From Thermogemmatispora tikiterensis (GTDB lineage: Bacteria > Chloroflexota > Ktedonobacteria > Ktedonobacterales > Ktedonobacteraceae): a stretch of DNA of 64,000 nucleotides. Below the pieces are notes generated by a model, which did not search any database, was not told the DNA's origin, and worked only from the letters and a program-made list of their open reading frames with translations. The position numbers were made by a program, and so were the translations under genes. The stretch spans positions 1,775,074 to 1,839,073 of the forward strand of contig NZ_MCIF01000002.1 of NCBI RefSeq assembly GCF_003268475.1. The letters run 5' to 3'. Positions 9,827 through 19,532 of the stretch are shown here, one piece after another (position 1 is the first letter of the stretch; every line of letters begins with the position of its first letter).

Positions 9827-9943
9827 TATGCTATACTGTATGCTGTACCGTTGTTCGTTGAGCCGAGGAAGGCCGTGAGAAAATTCGTCCAGTGACTGTC
9901 ACCTACCTCATAGCAGCGATGACAACTATATGCTATGCTGTAT
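9827..9943 (+). repeat. Near-perfect 15-bp direct repeat upstream of the sigma factor gene
   Basis: TATGCTATACTGTAT (9827-9841) and TATGCTATGCTGTAT (9929-9943) differ at one base and are 102 bp apart in the roughly 300-base space before the sigma gene at 10021. The spacing is close to whole turns of the helix, and the second copy lies about 80 bases before the start codon. A binding site for a regulator, or the sigma factor's own promoter elements, is plausible. The remaining intergenic bases show no gene. Confidence 0.4.
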
Positions 9944-10020
9944 TCGAATTCGCAAGAGAGCAGTATGATACATGTGCGCATCCAGCACGATCTCCTGAAA
10001 CACTAAGGTTGATGTAACCA

Positions 10021-10875
10021 ATGGATACCTCTATCCGTCTCTACACTACGAACGGTGGCTGGCGCTCTATCCTGGATGCCACTCGTGGGAATCAGCCAGA
10101 GATGGCCCTGCCTGAAGAGGAACAGGCCACTCAGCTCGACTCACCCGAGGAAGATACGGATATGGCGGAGCCGGACGAGGAGGCTGAGACAAGCGCTCAG
10201 GCCCTCCCCCTCCAGGCAGCAACGACGAGCCAGGGCGAGGCCCGCAGCGTGGATGTGGCGGACTTCGAGGCGATCTTTCAACGCTATCAAACGCCAATTA
10301 CGAATTTCATCTATCATATGATCGGGAACCGGGAACAGGCTTACGATCTGGCCCAGGACGTCTTTGTCAAAGCTTACCGCGCCTTGCTGGCCGGCACCGT
10401 GGTCCGCCCCGGCGCCCTCTCTTCCTGGCTCTATCATATCGCCGAAAATACGGCCATCGATGCGCTCCGCCGCCGCCGCCTGATTTCCTGGTTGCCTCTG
10501 TCGCTCTTTAACGACGACCGGGGCATCGGCGCCGGCGTACTCTCAGAGACCGGCAGTACAACGGGTGAGGGTTTCTCCGGCAGCGAGGACGGCAGCGAGG
10601 GGCGCCCAGGCGCCGCTACTATGCTCTATGAGCGGGGAAGCTATGATGGCGGTCGCTTTGAAAGCCGCGTCGCTGAGCACGAGGTGGTCGAGCGCGTGAT
10701 GAGGCAACTGCCTCCAAAGTACGCCGTCTGCCTCTGGCTCTATGAATATCATGGCTTCTCATGTGCAGAAATAGCAGAAATGCTCAATATCAGTCCTTCA
10801 GCAGTAAAAATGCGGCTGATGCGTGCAAGAGAGCGCTTTATTACCCTGTATCGACAAGAGGTGGGGGAAGAGTGA
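10021..10875 (+). CDS. Sigma-70 family (ECF-like) RNA polymerase sigma factor with acidic N-terminal extension
   Basis: Region 2 runs from FEAIFQRYQTPITNFIYH through NREQAYDLAQDVFVKAYRAL to SSWLYHIAENTAIDALRRRR. Region 4 has MRQLPPKYAVCLWLYEYHG and the helix-turn-helix CAEIAEMLNISPSAVKMRL. The first 80 residues are acidic and not part of the sigma fold, and a Gly/Ser-rich linker of about 60 residues joins the two regions. Its stop overlaps the GTG start of the next gene (GTGA), so sigma and anti-sigma are translationally coupled. It resembles the ECF factor at 21014 in region 2, including the RRRRLISWLP stretch. Confidence 0.9.
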   Translation: MDTSIRLYTTNGGWRSILDATRGNQPEMALPEEEQATQLDSPEEDTDMAEPDEEAETSAQALPLQAATTSQGEARSVDVADFEAIFQRYQTPITNFIYHMIGNREQAYDLAQDVFVKAYRALLAGTVVRPGALSSWLYHIAENTAIDALRRRRLISWLPLSLFNDDRGIGAGVLSETGSTTGEGFSGSEDGSEGRPGAATMLYERGSYDGGRFESRVAEHEVVERVMRQLPPKYAVCLWLYEYHGFSCAEIAEMLNISPSAVKMRLMRARERFITLYRQEVGEE

Positions 10876-11471
10876 ACTGCACAGAGGCGCGGGGTCTTCT
10901 CGCGGTTTATCGCGATTTGAAAGAAGCCAAGGCCCAGCCATTGCTTCAAAATGAAGAGACGTGGGCCACCATACAGGAGCTGGAGCAGCATCTGGAGTCC
11001 TGTCCAGACTGCCGGCAGACGCAGGCAGACTTCACACTGGTCGGCGCCCGCCTGCAGCGTCTGCCTGCCATCGAGCCGCCCCCTGAGATGCGTGAGCGGC
11101 TGATGCGGGCCTTGGCCGCTGAGCATGCACGTTTTCTGAGGCGTGGTCTGCCTGGTACGCCGCCCCCCCCCCGATTTCCTGAAACCCTATATGCAGGAGC
11201 AACTAGAGCAGGAGGCGGGGCGCGACCCGTTGGCAACGCTCTCAACGGCCAAAACTGGCCCACTGCCAGTTATCCAGACAGCGCCGCGAGTGCAGCGGCG
11301 CCCGCCCATGCCTCAGCTAGCCGCTCTGGCTGTGGCCGCTACCTTCTTGCTGGCTCTACTCACCGGCGGCCTGACCTCTGTGCTACTGTTAGCTCAGCAT
11401 TCTTCCGGCTCGATCCCCCCACCGGCTGCCATCAATCATCCCACGAATGTGGTGATGATGCGCTACGCTAG
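10872..11471 (+). CDS. Anti-sigma factor, zinc-finger N-terminal half (frame runs out after poly-C tract)
   Basis: Starts at the GTG that overlaps the sigma stop. The N-terminus has the anti-sigma zinc-finger pattern: Cys3, then HLESCPDC giving HxxxCxxC. This domain normally clamps the cognate sigma factor in the cytoplasm. Sense coding continues to PPEMRERLMRALAAEHARFLRRGLPG, then reaches ten C at 11163-11172. Past the tract this frame turns into low-complexity sequence and stops at 11471, while the frame one base on encodes a membrane anchor and an outside domain. Intact, the two halves would form one protein of about 635 residues. This is a frameshifted, slippage-dependent or mis-sequenced gene. 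Confidence 0.75.
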   Translation: MNCTEARGLLAVYRDLKEAKAQPLLQNEETWATIQELEQHLESCPDCRQTQADFTLVGARLQRLPAIEPPPEMRERLMRALAAEHARFLRRGLPGTPPPPRFPETLYAGATRAGGGARPVGNALNGQNWPTASYPDSAASAAAPAHASASRSGCGRYLLAGSTHRRPDLCATVSSAFFRLDPPTGCHQSSHECGDDALR

Positions 11472-12780
11472 TGCTACCATCTACCATAATGTCGTCAGCG
11501 CTGCCGCCGATGGCAACGCCGTCTACTATAGCGCTTTCAACGATAGCACGCCCGCTGGCTGGATGCTTTTGCGCCTGGACCGCCAGACTCAGCTCAGTCA
11601 GCCGTTGCTGCCCAGCGCCCAAAGCAGTCCGCTGATCGTCCTGGGCAGCTCCCACAATCGTCTCGTCTGGCTCCAGTATGATCCGCCAGCCGCAGAGACG
11701 CCAGTCGCACCTTCGGCCAAGAAGAATCAGCACAACGGCTTGCCGCGCGATGCTGCAACGGAGGGACTGCGATCCTGGAAGCTCTTCTACGCCGTGGTTG
11801 ACCCGGCAACCGGCCCTGAGTCGCTGCACGCGCAGCAGCTCTTAAGCGGGATCTTTAACCCTGCGCTGGCCGCGGGCATCGTGCACACCCCGGTACCAGG
11901 CATCTGGTTTCTGGAGAACGGCCTGCTGGTGGCCTCCCTTGACCAGCACGGGCTTTCTCACCTCTGGCTCTACAGCCTGCAGGAGAACGGTCAGGTTGCC
12001 AGCCGTAGCGAGCTGGCTTCCGCCCCAGCTGGGCACATCTATACCTCGCCGACTGCCACCGCTGATGGCAGTGACATCTTCTGGGCCGATGAGTGGCTCG
12101 ACAGCGCCGGCCTCCTGCACAGCAACATCTGGACGCGACAAGAGATCGAAGTAAGTGCTCCCACACGGGGCCGCTGGCTGCCGCACACGCAGCCACAGAC
12201 CTGGCTCTTCCGGGCTGATGGCACCTCGTTCCGTCCCGTGGTAGTAGGCCATACCTTCTTCATGCTGAATACAAACGATGGGCTAGATGGCACCTCCGCC
12301 CTGGCCACACCGACACCAGCGGCCAGTCCCAGCCCGCAGCCGGCCTCACAATCGACGGCCTCAACTCTGCCGCTCAACTCCAGTGTCACGCCGGTGGCCA
12401 ACGCCAGCATCTACCCGCCCTCGCTGGATTTCCTGATCAGTGGCTCGCTCTATATGCTCTCGCTAGGGCCGGCCTCGGATGACACCTTTAGTCAGCTGAA
12501 CACCATCAGCCATGTCTCGGCCCTGCAGGGCGGTGCCACCTTCGTCCTCTGGCAGGACGACAACAATACCTATGGCATGTTCGACGTCGAGTCAAACTCC
12601 TTTGTCCAGGTCGGGTCGGTGCTTAACGGCGCCGCATTTGTGGCCGTCAATGGCAACAGCGCTGTCTGGAGCGATGCCCCTAACCCATCAACCAGTCGTG
12701 GACCGGCGTCTATAAGCCCACTGGCCACAATCCGCATGTTCAACTGGCCGCTCACTGCCAGCGGCAGCGGCCACGAGTGA
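11143..12780 (+). CDS. Anti-sigma factor, membrane anchor and extracytoplasmic sensor half
   Basis: This is the second half of the gene that begins at 10872, in the next frame. Sense sequence begins right after the C run (DFLKPYMQEQLEQEAG). One membrane span follows (LAALAVAATFLLALLTGG), then about 450 residues outside the cell. These contain repeated strand-turn units (WMLLRLDRQTQLSQPLL, SHLWLYSLQENGQVASRS, GMFDVESNSFVQVGSVL) that look like a beta-propeller. A Ser/Pro/Thr-rich stretch lies around TPTPAASPSPQPAS. No convincing ribosome site precedes the first GTG (11143) or the ATG at 11191, so independent translation is unlikely. The propeller is inferred from repeat spacing only. Confidence 0.7.
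   Translation: MVCLVRRPPPDFLKPYMQEQLEQEAGRDPLATLSTAKTGPLPVIQTAPRVQRRPPMPQLAALAVAATFLLALLTGGLTSVLLLAQHSSGSIPPPAAINHPTNVVMMRYASATIYHNVVSAAADGNAVYYSAFNDSTPAGWMLLRLDRQTQLSQPLLPSAQSSPLIVLGSSHNRLVWLQYDPPAAETPVAPSAKKNQHNGLPRDAATEGLRSWKLFYAVVDPATGPESLHAQQLLSGIFNPALAAGIVHTPVPGIWFLENGLLVASLDQHGLSHLWLYSLQENGQVASRSELASAPAGHIYTSPTATADGSDIFWADEWLDSAGLLHSNIWTRQEIEVSAPTRGRWLPHTQPQTWLFRADGTSFRPVVVGHTFFMLNTNDGLDGTSALATPTPAASPSPQPASQSTASTLPLNSSVTPVANASIYPPSLDFLISGSLYMLSLGPASDDTFSQLNTISHVSALQGGATFVLWQDDNNTYGMFDVESNSFVQVGSVLNGAAFVAVNGNSAVWSDAPNPSTSRGPASISPLATIRMFNWPLTASGSGHE
11163..11172 (+). repeat. C10 homopolymer at the frame break in the anti-sigma gene
   Basis: Ten consecutive C lie exactly where coding sense changes frame. 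Nine C would join the zinc-finger half to the membrane half without a stop. Candidate slippage site for polymerase or ribosome, phase-variable tract, or base-calling error. Confidence 0.8.
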
Positions 12781-12984
12781 GCCTGTCTGAGTCTGAGCAG
12801 AGCGACAGAACAGGAGAAGATTCAAGACAAAGCCGGCTACCGGGCGATCAGAGCCTGAGTAGACGAGTAGTTCTCCGTCCTCCTGGCCAGATCGACGCTG
12901 ACAGCGAGCGGAAAGCGTCTGCAGAGACTCGCGGCAAGTGAGGGAGGCGCCGTCTTCCTCTGAGACAGGTCCTCCCTCGTTGAC

Positions 12985-14133
12985 TCAGCAACCGAGGTGC
13001 TTGGCAATGATCAGGCGTTGCACCTCGCTGGTCCCTTCTCCAATTTCGTTGACCTTGACGTTCCGCCAATAGCGTGAAACCGGGTACTCGTCCATGAAGC
13101 CGTAACCACCGTGGATCTGCACCGCCTGATCAGCCGCACGCTTGGCGGTCTCAGAAGCAAAGAGCTTGGCCATGGAGGCCTCAGCGCTATAGGGCTTCCC
13201 TTGCATCTGTAACCAGGCTGCCTTATAGTACATCAGCCGAGCCAGCTCAATCTCCATCGCCATGTCGGCCAGCTTCATCTGAATGGCCTGAAACTTGCTA
13301 ATCGGCTGACCAAACTGCCGGCGCTGCTTGGCATAGCTAAGCGCCTCATCCAGGCAGGCTTGAGCCAGACCGACCGAGAGGGCCGCAATGGCCACCCGGC
13401 CCCCATCGAGAATCTGCATGAACTGCTTGAAACCCTCGCCGCGCTGGCCCAGCACATTTTCCTCGGGCACCTGACAATCTTCAAAGGTGAGGGGACGCGT
13501 ATCGGAGGCTCGCCAGCCCATTTTACGATAGGGATTGCCAATGATGTAGCCGGGGGTACCACGCGGCACAATGAGATTGGTGATCTCACTGCGACCATCG
13601 GGCCGCGTCCCAGTAACTGCCGTAATGGTCACACCGCCACTGATGTCGGTGCCGGCGTTGGTAATGAAAGCCTTGGAGCCGTTGATATGCCAGTGGCCAT
13701 CACGCAGGACAGCGCGTGTACGGGGATTGCCGGCATCGGAGCCGGCTTCTGGCTCAGTCATCCCAAAGGCCCACAGCTGCTGACCGCTCGCTAACGGCGG
13801 CAGGTAGCGCTCCTTCTGCTCTTTCGTCCCAAAGAGATAGAAAGGCATGGCCCCCAGCGAGGTGTGGGCCTCCATAGTAATCGCCACTGCGGCATCGCCA
13901 CGGGCGATCTCCTCGATCGCAATACAATACGAGAGGAAATCAGCTCCTGCCCCACCATATTCCTCGGGAAACGGCAGCCCCAACAGCCCCAGCTCGCCCA
14001 TCTTACGGATCAGGTCGTAGGGGAACTCCCCCGTGCGATCCATCTCTTCCGCACGCGGCTTGATCTCCTGCTCGGCGAACTCACGACAGGTATGGCGAAT
14101 GGCAAGCTGCTCCTCGTTGAGCGAAAAGTCCAT
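12985..14133 (-). CDS. Acyl-CoA dehydrogenase
   Basis: FAD-dependent alpha,beta-dehydrogenation of acyl-CoA. The three-domain layout is complete in 382 residues: helical N-terminus, beta middle domain (FGMTEPEAGSDAGNPRTRA; HINGSKAFITNAG) and C-terminal helical domain. The catalytic base is the Glu in NEIGEGTSEVQRLIIAK, the position used by short- and branched-chain dehydrogenases. QIHGGYGFMDEYPVSRYWRN is typical of short/branched-chain or glutaryl-type members. Chain-length preference cannot be read. Electrons would go to an electron-transfer flavoprotein, which is not in this window. Confidence 0.93.
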   Translation of the reverse strand: MDFSLNEEQLAIRHTCREFAEQEIKPRAEEMDRTGEFPYDLIRKMGELGLLGLPFPEEYGGAGADFLSYCIAIEEIARGDAAVAITMEAHTSLGAMPFYLFGTKEQKERYLPPLASGQQLWAFGMTEPEAGSDAGNPRTRAVLRDGHWHINGSKAFITNAGTDISGGVTITAVTGTRPDGRSEITNLIVPRGTPGYIIGNPYRKMGWRASDTRPLTFEDCQVPEENVLGQRGEGFKQFMQILDGGRVAIAALSVGLAQACLDEALSYAKQRRQFGQPISKFQAIQMKLADMAMEIELARLMYYKAAWLQMQGKPYSAEASMAKLFASETAKRAADQAVQIHGGYGFMDEYPVSRYWRNVKVNEIGEGTSEVQRLIIAKHLGC

Positions 14134-14542
14134 CGCAGCGACTCACTTTCCTTTCAGGGTTACTATGATTTGCCAAAGGGTCAGGCCAGAAGCCATGTGG
14201 CATACATCATAGCACAAAGCAGGACAGGAGGCGATAGCCTGCTGGCAAGCATCTGCTTGTGAGGCCACCCAGGCTCAGGGGAGCAAGCTGCCAGACCAGA
14301 GGAGAGAGAGAGAAAGAAGACCAGGCAGAAGAGAGAAGCAAGGGGGCAATCACAGCCGAGGCAGATTGTGGGGAAAAGTAAGCACGCGCGTTCCTCCCCT
14401 TGCTCGTTCGCGACCTCTCCTCTGCTGCCACAGCCGGTGGACAAGACGGAGCCACGCGAGCTTGCTCCCCACAGGCCCCACTGCACCGCCCCCTCCAGAC
14501 AAGTGAGCTTGTAGACCCAGATCAGCCGTGACAAGGCTGCCT
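14134..14542. other. Intergenic region between metK and the acyl-CoA dehydrogenase
   Basis: About 400 bases upstream of the acyl-CoA dehydrogenase and downstream of metK, both on the minus strand. Purine-rich on the plus strand (14,296-14,345). No coding region or clear terminator was found. Confidence 0.4.
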
Positions 14543-15853
14543 TCAGTTAATCTCCGCAGCCTCACCAGCGCGCGACTGTGGCGGCTGCTGCGAGGCTGCC
14601 GATCCATCTTCGACACTGGCGCCTACGCTCCGGCGCAAAGCTGGCACCATATCGAGCGCCTCCCAGGGAGCGTCGATATCGGTACGTCCGAAGTGCCCGT
14701 AGGCCGCCGTGGGGCGATAAATCGGACGGCGCAGATTCAGCTTCTGAATAATAGCCGCCGGGCGAAGATCAAAATGCTCATTAATGAGCCGGACCAACTC
14801 CTCGTTCGAGACCCGCCCAGTGCCAAAGGTATCGACAAAGAGCGAGAGGGGACGCGCCACCCCGATGGCATAGGAGATCTGCAGTTCCAGACGATCCGCC
14901 AGACCGGCAGCTACCAGATTTTTCGCAATATAGCGGGCCATGTAGGCCGCAGAGCGATCAACCTTAGTGGGATCTTTACCGCTGAAGGCGCCGCCACCGT
15001 GACGCGCCATACCGCCGTATGTATCGACAATAATCTTGCGCCCCGTCAGACCAGCATCGCCCATCGGTCCCCCAATCACAAAACGGCCCGTAGGATTGAC
15101 CAGAATGCGCGTCCGCTCATCGAGCAGATGAGACGGAATGACGGGCTTGATCACATACTCCAGGACATCCTGGCGAATCTGCTCCTGATCGACGTACTCA
15201 GCATGCTGAGTCGAGACCACGACCGTATCAACGCGAACTGGACGTCCATACGCATACTGGACAGTGACCTGGCTCTTGCCATCGGGCCGTAGATAGGGCA
15301 TCGGCCCATCACCAGCCCACGAGCGTCGGCGCACCTGCGCCAGCTGATGGGTCAACTTGTGAGCCAGACTGATCGGCAACGGCATCAGCTCGGGCGTCTC
15401 ATTGCAGGCAAAGCCGATCATCATCCCCTGGTCGCCGGCGCCAATCTGCTCCAGCTCATCATCGGTCAACACCAGGCCGCTCTTGACCTCAGCCGAACGA
15501 CTTACCCCCAGATCGATATCAGGGGACTGCTTGCCAATGGAGGTCACCACACCACAGGTGCGATAGTCAAAACCATATTCGGCATTAACATAGCCAACCT
15601 GCTCGATCGTCTTGCGCACCACTGCGGGCATATCAACCCAGGCAGAGGTCGTGATCTCACCGGCGATCAGGACCAGACCGGTAGTGGTCGCCGCCTCGCA
15701 GGCGACTCGGGCCAGAGGGTCCTGGGCCAGAATGGCGTCAAGGATGGCATCCGAAATCTGGTCGCACAGCTTGTCGGGATGCCCCTCGGTCACCGATTCG
15801 CTGGTAAAGAACAACTTTGGGCTGCTCATGAAGCTGCTCATGGTATTGCTCAC
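14543..15853 (-). CDS. metK: S-adenosylmethionine synthetase MetK
   Basis: Makes SAM from methionine and ATP. Signatures are [20 protein letters not shown] near the start, [20 protein letters not shown] (the ATP/methionine loop), and [18 protein letters not shown] for phosphate binding. A normal-length, complete enzyme. I choose the GTG at 15853, ten bases after AGGAGG; an ATG at 15862 sits only one base from that site, and in-frame ATGs at 15841 and 15829 are alternatives. The SAM-I riboswitch and terminator about 150-330 bases upstream place it under SAM feedback. It is the last gene of the SAM-cycle group. Confidence 0.96.
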   Translation of the reverse strand: MSNTMSSFMSSPKLFFTSESVTEGHPDKLCDQISDAILDAILAQDPLARVACEAATTTGLVLIAGEITTSAWVDMPAVVRKTIEQVGYVNAEYGFDYRTCGVVTSIGKQSPDIDLGVSRSAEVKSGLVLTDDELEQIGAGDQGMMIGFACNETPELMPLPISLAHKLTHQLAQVRRRSWAGDGPMPYLRPDGKSQVTVQYAYGRPVRVDTVVVSTQHAEYVDQEQIRQDVLEYVIKPVIPSHLLDERTRILVNPTGRFVIGGPMGDAGLTGRKIIVDTYGGMARHGGGAFSGKDPTKVDRSAAYMARYIAKNLVAAGLADRLELQISYAIGVARPLSLFVDTFGTGRVSNEELVRLINEHFDLRPAAIIQKLNLRRPIYRPTAAYGHFGRTDIDAPWEALDMVPALRRSVGASVEDGSAASQQPPQSRAGEAAEIN

Positions 15854-16006
15854 CGAACACATTCCTCCTGACGAGAAAACTGGCACTCTCTGCCGCTTCT
15901 TTTTCTCTTTATCTGCCTGCTAATCGAGCAGGTCATGCACACACACTTCCTTAAGGAGACAAGCGATGTGGGGATCGATGCAGTGGTTGCAGCGGTGCGT
16001 AAGGCA

Positions 16007-16034
16007 CAAAAAGACCCCTGGCAAGCAGGGGTCT
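16007..16034 (-). terminator. Rho-independent terminator of the SAM riboswitch
   Basis: On the minus strand a 9-bp stem (AGACCCCTG pairing with CAGGGGTCT, five-base loop) is followed by a run of T. It lies 24 bases after the aptamer and before metK. This is the expression platform expected for a SAM-I riboswitch that stops transcription when SAM is bound. Confidence 0.85.
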
Positions 16035-16057
16035 AGCAACGTCACCTTGCTTATCCC

Positions 16058-16180
16058 CCTCATCTTGCGGAACGTTCCGCCGGAATTGGCACCCTTCCTG
16101 CTGCGCGGGCAGTGGCCACGGCGGCAGATGGGTTGCCGGGCTTCATCGGGCCGTTTCCCTCCACCTCTCTGGATGAGAGC
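16058..16180 (-). promoter_or_regulatory. SAM-I (S-box) riboswitch aptamer upstream of metK
   Basis: On the minus strand the sequence reads CTCATCCAGAGAGGTGGAGG, then GGAAACGGCCCGATGAAGCC and CGGCAACC, and later GGTGCCAATTCC and AGATGAG. These are the conserved parts of the SAM-I aptamer in order: P1, the AGAGAGGUGGAGGGA kink-turn side, the GAUGAAGCCCGGCAACC junction and the GGUGCCAAUUCC segment. P1 closes between 16172-16177 and 16059-16064. SAM-I aptamers bind SAM and usually switch genes off through the following terminator. A possible -10 (TACAAT, 16208-16203) lies about 25 bases upstream. Confidence 0.95.
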
Positions 16181-16365
16181 AGATCTCACGCGAACGTATT
16201 CAATTGTAGGTGTGCTGTCTAGTAAGCGGACGCTGGACAAGGCACCACAGATGCTGATGCCTTCTGTCCAGAACAGGTCGGGTTTTTCTCAGTATATCGA
16301 AGAATGCTGCTGACTGTCAAGAGAGCGGGCCAGAAGGCCCGAGGCCCCGCCCCAATGGCTCAGGC

Positions 16366-17667
<1,302 letters not shown>

Positions 17668-17781
17668 TTAGTAATCTTGTGAAAGTTGCTTCTTCGCTCC
17701 TGCAGCCGCCTGCGAGCTGCAGCTAGCTTCTAGTCAGCTCAGGCCACGGCTCACCCCTGCAGGCGGGGCATAGCCTTCTAC

Positions 17782-18753
17782 TCAGCCTGCGGTGGAGGTC
17801 TCCGACGAGCGCGAAGGTAACCAGTTGGGATCAAAGTGCGAGCAGGCCACCAGCGTCTGATAGCGGGCGGCGATATCTGCCAGCGTCAACTGCTGCAGGC
17901 GACGGATACTGAAATCCTCGCAGACAAACGAACCGAGGATATTGCCGTGCACCACCGCGCGCTTCAGGTCCTCAAAGCGATAGTGGCCATCTGGCTCCGG
18001 CTCTACCGTTGACAGGTAGCCCAACAAGCCCCCGGCGAAGGCGTCGCCGGCACCGGTTGGATCTACCACCTCCTCCAGAGGATAGGCGGGGGCGCTAAAA
18101 TAGCTACCATCCTGACCAAAAAGTAAGGCGCCATAGCTGCCCTGCTTCACAATCACGTACTTCAGGCCCAGGCTGAAAAGCTGGCGGGTTCCGGCCACCA
18201 CGCTTGAGCAACCGGTGTAGAGGCGCAACTCCTCCTCGCTCATCAGCATGATATCGACGCGCTTCATTACTTCTGTGAGCTGAGGACGCGCCGTATTGAT
18301 CCAGAGATCCATCGAGTCCAAGACAGAGAGACGGACTCGCGGCATGGCATCCAGCACCTCCTGCTGCAGGCCGGGCTGGATGTTAGCCAGGAAGAGCAGT
18401 GAGCTATCGCGGTATTCAGGGGGAATGACCGCATGGAAATCAGCGTACACGCCAAGCTGTGTATCAAGCGTGTCGCGCACGTTCATATCGAGATGGTAGC
18501 GACCGAACCAGCGGAAAGTGCGACCCTGGCGCACCTGCAAGCCGGCGAGATTGATGGCCCGGCGGCGGAAAAACTCCAAATATTCCTGGGGGAAATCAGT
18601 GCCGACGACCGCCACCAGGTTGACTGGGCTATAGAGGGAAGCCGCCGTTGAGAAATAAGAAGCGGCCCCCCCGAGCACCTCTTCGACTCTGGCGAAGGGA
18701 GTCTCAACCGTATCCAGGGCCACCGAGCCGACAACGAGGATAGACGACGACAC
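17782..18753 (-). CDS. PfkB-family carbohydrate/nucleoside kinase (possible adenosine kinase)
   Basis: Ribokinase fold: SILVVGSVALDTVETPF at the N-terminus, GGAASYFSTAASLY for substrate, and the C-terminal signature DPTGAGDAFAGGLLGYL with the catalytic Asp and anion hole. The family phosphorylates sugars or nucleosides with ATP. Adjacent to ahcY, it could remove the adenosine made there, or phosphorylate a methylthioribose-type sugar for the mtnA branch. Both are inferences from context. The GTG at 18753 is preferred because it begins at the conserved strand and has GGAGG/GAGG upstream; a longer ATG start at 18804 would add 17 unconserved residues. Confidence 0.82.
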   Translation of the reverse strand: MSSSILVVGSVALDTVETPFARVEEVLGGAASYFSTAASLYSPVNLVAVVGTDFPQEYLEFFRRRAINLAGLQVRQGRTFRWFGRYHLDMNVRDTLDTQLGVYADFHAVIPPEYRDSSLLFLANIQPGLQQEVLDAMPRVRLSVLDSMDLWINTARPQLTEVMKRVDIMLMSEEELRLYTGCSSVVAGTRQLFSLGLKYVIVKQGSYGALLFGQDGSYFSAPAYPLEEVVDPTGAGDAFAGGLLGYLSTVEPEPDGHYRFEDLKRAVVHGNILGSFVCEDFSIRRLQQLTLADIAARYQTLVACSHFDPNWLPSRSSETSTAG

Positions 18754-18896
18754 GTCCTCACAACCTCCATGCGAGAAAGAAATCAGTCTTTGGCTGACGA
18801 GCACGAGTACACCGGCAAGCTAGCGGCGGAGAGAGAAACCTGCTGTGGTGCTCGTCCACCAGTCAGCCCCAATTAGAAAGAGCGGGCAAGCGTCGC

Positions 18897-19532
18897 TCAG
18901 ACAGGTGTGGCCCCGCTCAGATGCTCAATGACCCCATCCAGGAAGGCCAGGGTCTTACCGAACTTATCACGGGCCAGCTCGCGGGCCGGGGCCGTATTGA
19001 GCGACTGGTACAGCTCCACAAAGCGCTCCTCAATGTGGCGCAGGATCGCCGCCAGCACCTCACTGGTCACCGCTCGATTGGGATAGCGCGCGCCGAACTC
19101 GATGAGCGAAGTCACCACGGCCAGCCCACTGAGGCGCCCCAGCTTATCGGCGTCGTAGAGGATGCGCGTCTCCAGAGGAACCTTGCGACGCTGCTCGGCG
19201 GGCACCACCGTTGTATGGGCCAGAATGATCTGTTCCACCTTGCGAATGCGCTCCTCGGGGACATCCAACTCGCGCAAGAAATCGACGGCCAGCTCAGCGG
19301 ACTTGATATGGTGGTCCTGAAAGCCATAGGTGGCCGTCGAGATATCATGCAGATAGGCGGCGATCGTCAGCGCCTCCATATCCAAATGAGCGGCCTCCTC
19401 ATCCCCCCGAGCCTCCAGATCTAGCGCAAGCATCTTACAGTTTGCCACAACGGCGCTGACGTAGCGAAAACCTTCCTTGCCCAGCGTCTCCTCAGCATGC
19501 TGGGCCACAGCCTGCACAACGTCTGTCTCCAT
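18897..19532 (-). CDS. HD-domain phosphohydrolase
   Basis: The metal-binding HD pattern is complete: an N-terminal helix with an early His, AAYLHDIST (the HD pair), DHHIKSAELAVDFL, ILAHTTV, and LYDADKLGRLSGLAVV with the distal Asp. HD proteins hydrolyse phosphate esters of nucleotides and related compounds. The ATG overlaps the mtnA stop by one base (TAATG), so the two genes are coupled in translation. This tight coupling suggests a role in the same pathway, perhaps acting on a phosphorylated methylthioribose or nucleotide product. The substrate is unknown. Confidence 0.8.
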   Translation of the reverse strand: METDVVQAVAQHAEETLGKEGFRYVSAVVANCKMLALDLEARGDEEAAHLDMEALTIAAYLHDISTATYGFQDHHIKSAELAVDFLRELDVPEERIRKVEQIILAHTTVVPAEQRRKVPLETRILYDADKLGRLSGLAVVTSLIEFGARYPNRAVTSEVLAAILRHIEERFVELYQSLNTAPARELARDKFGKTLAFLDGVIEHLSGATPV

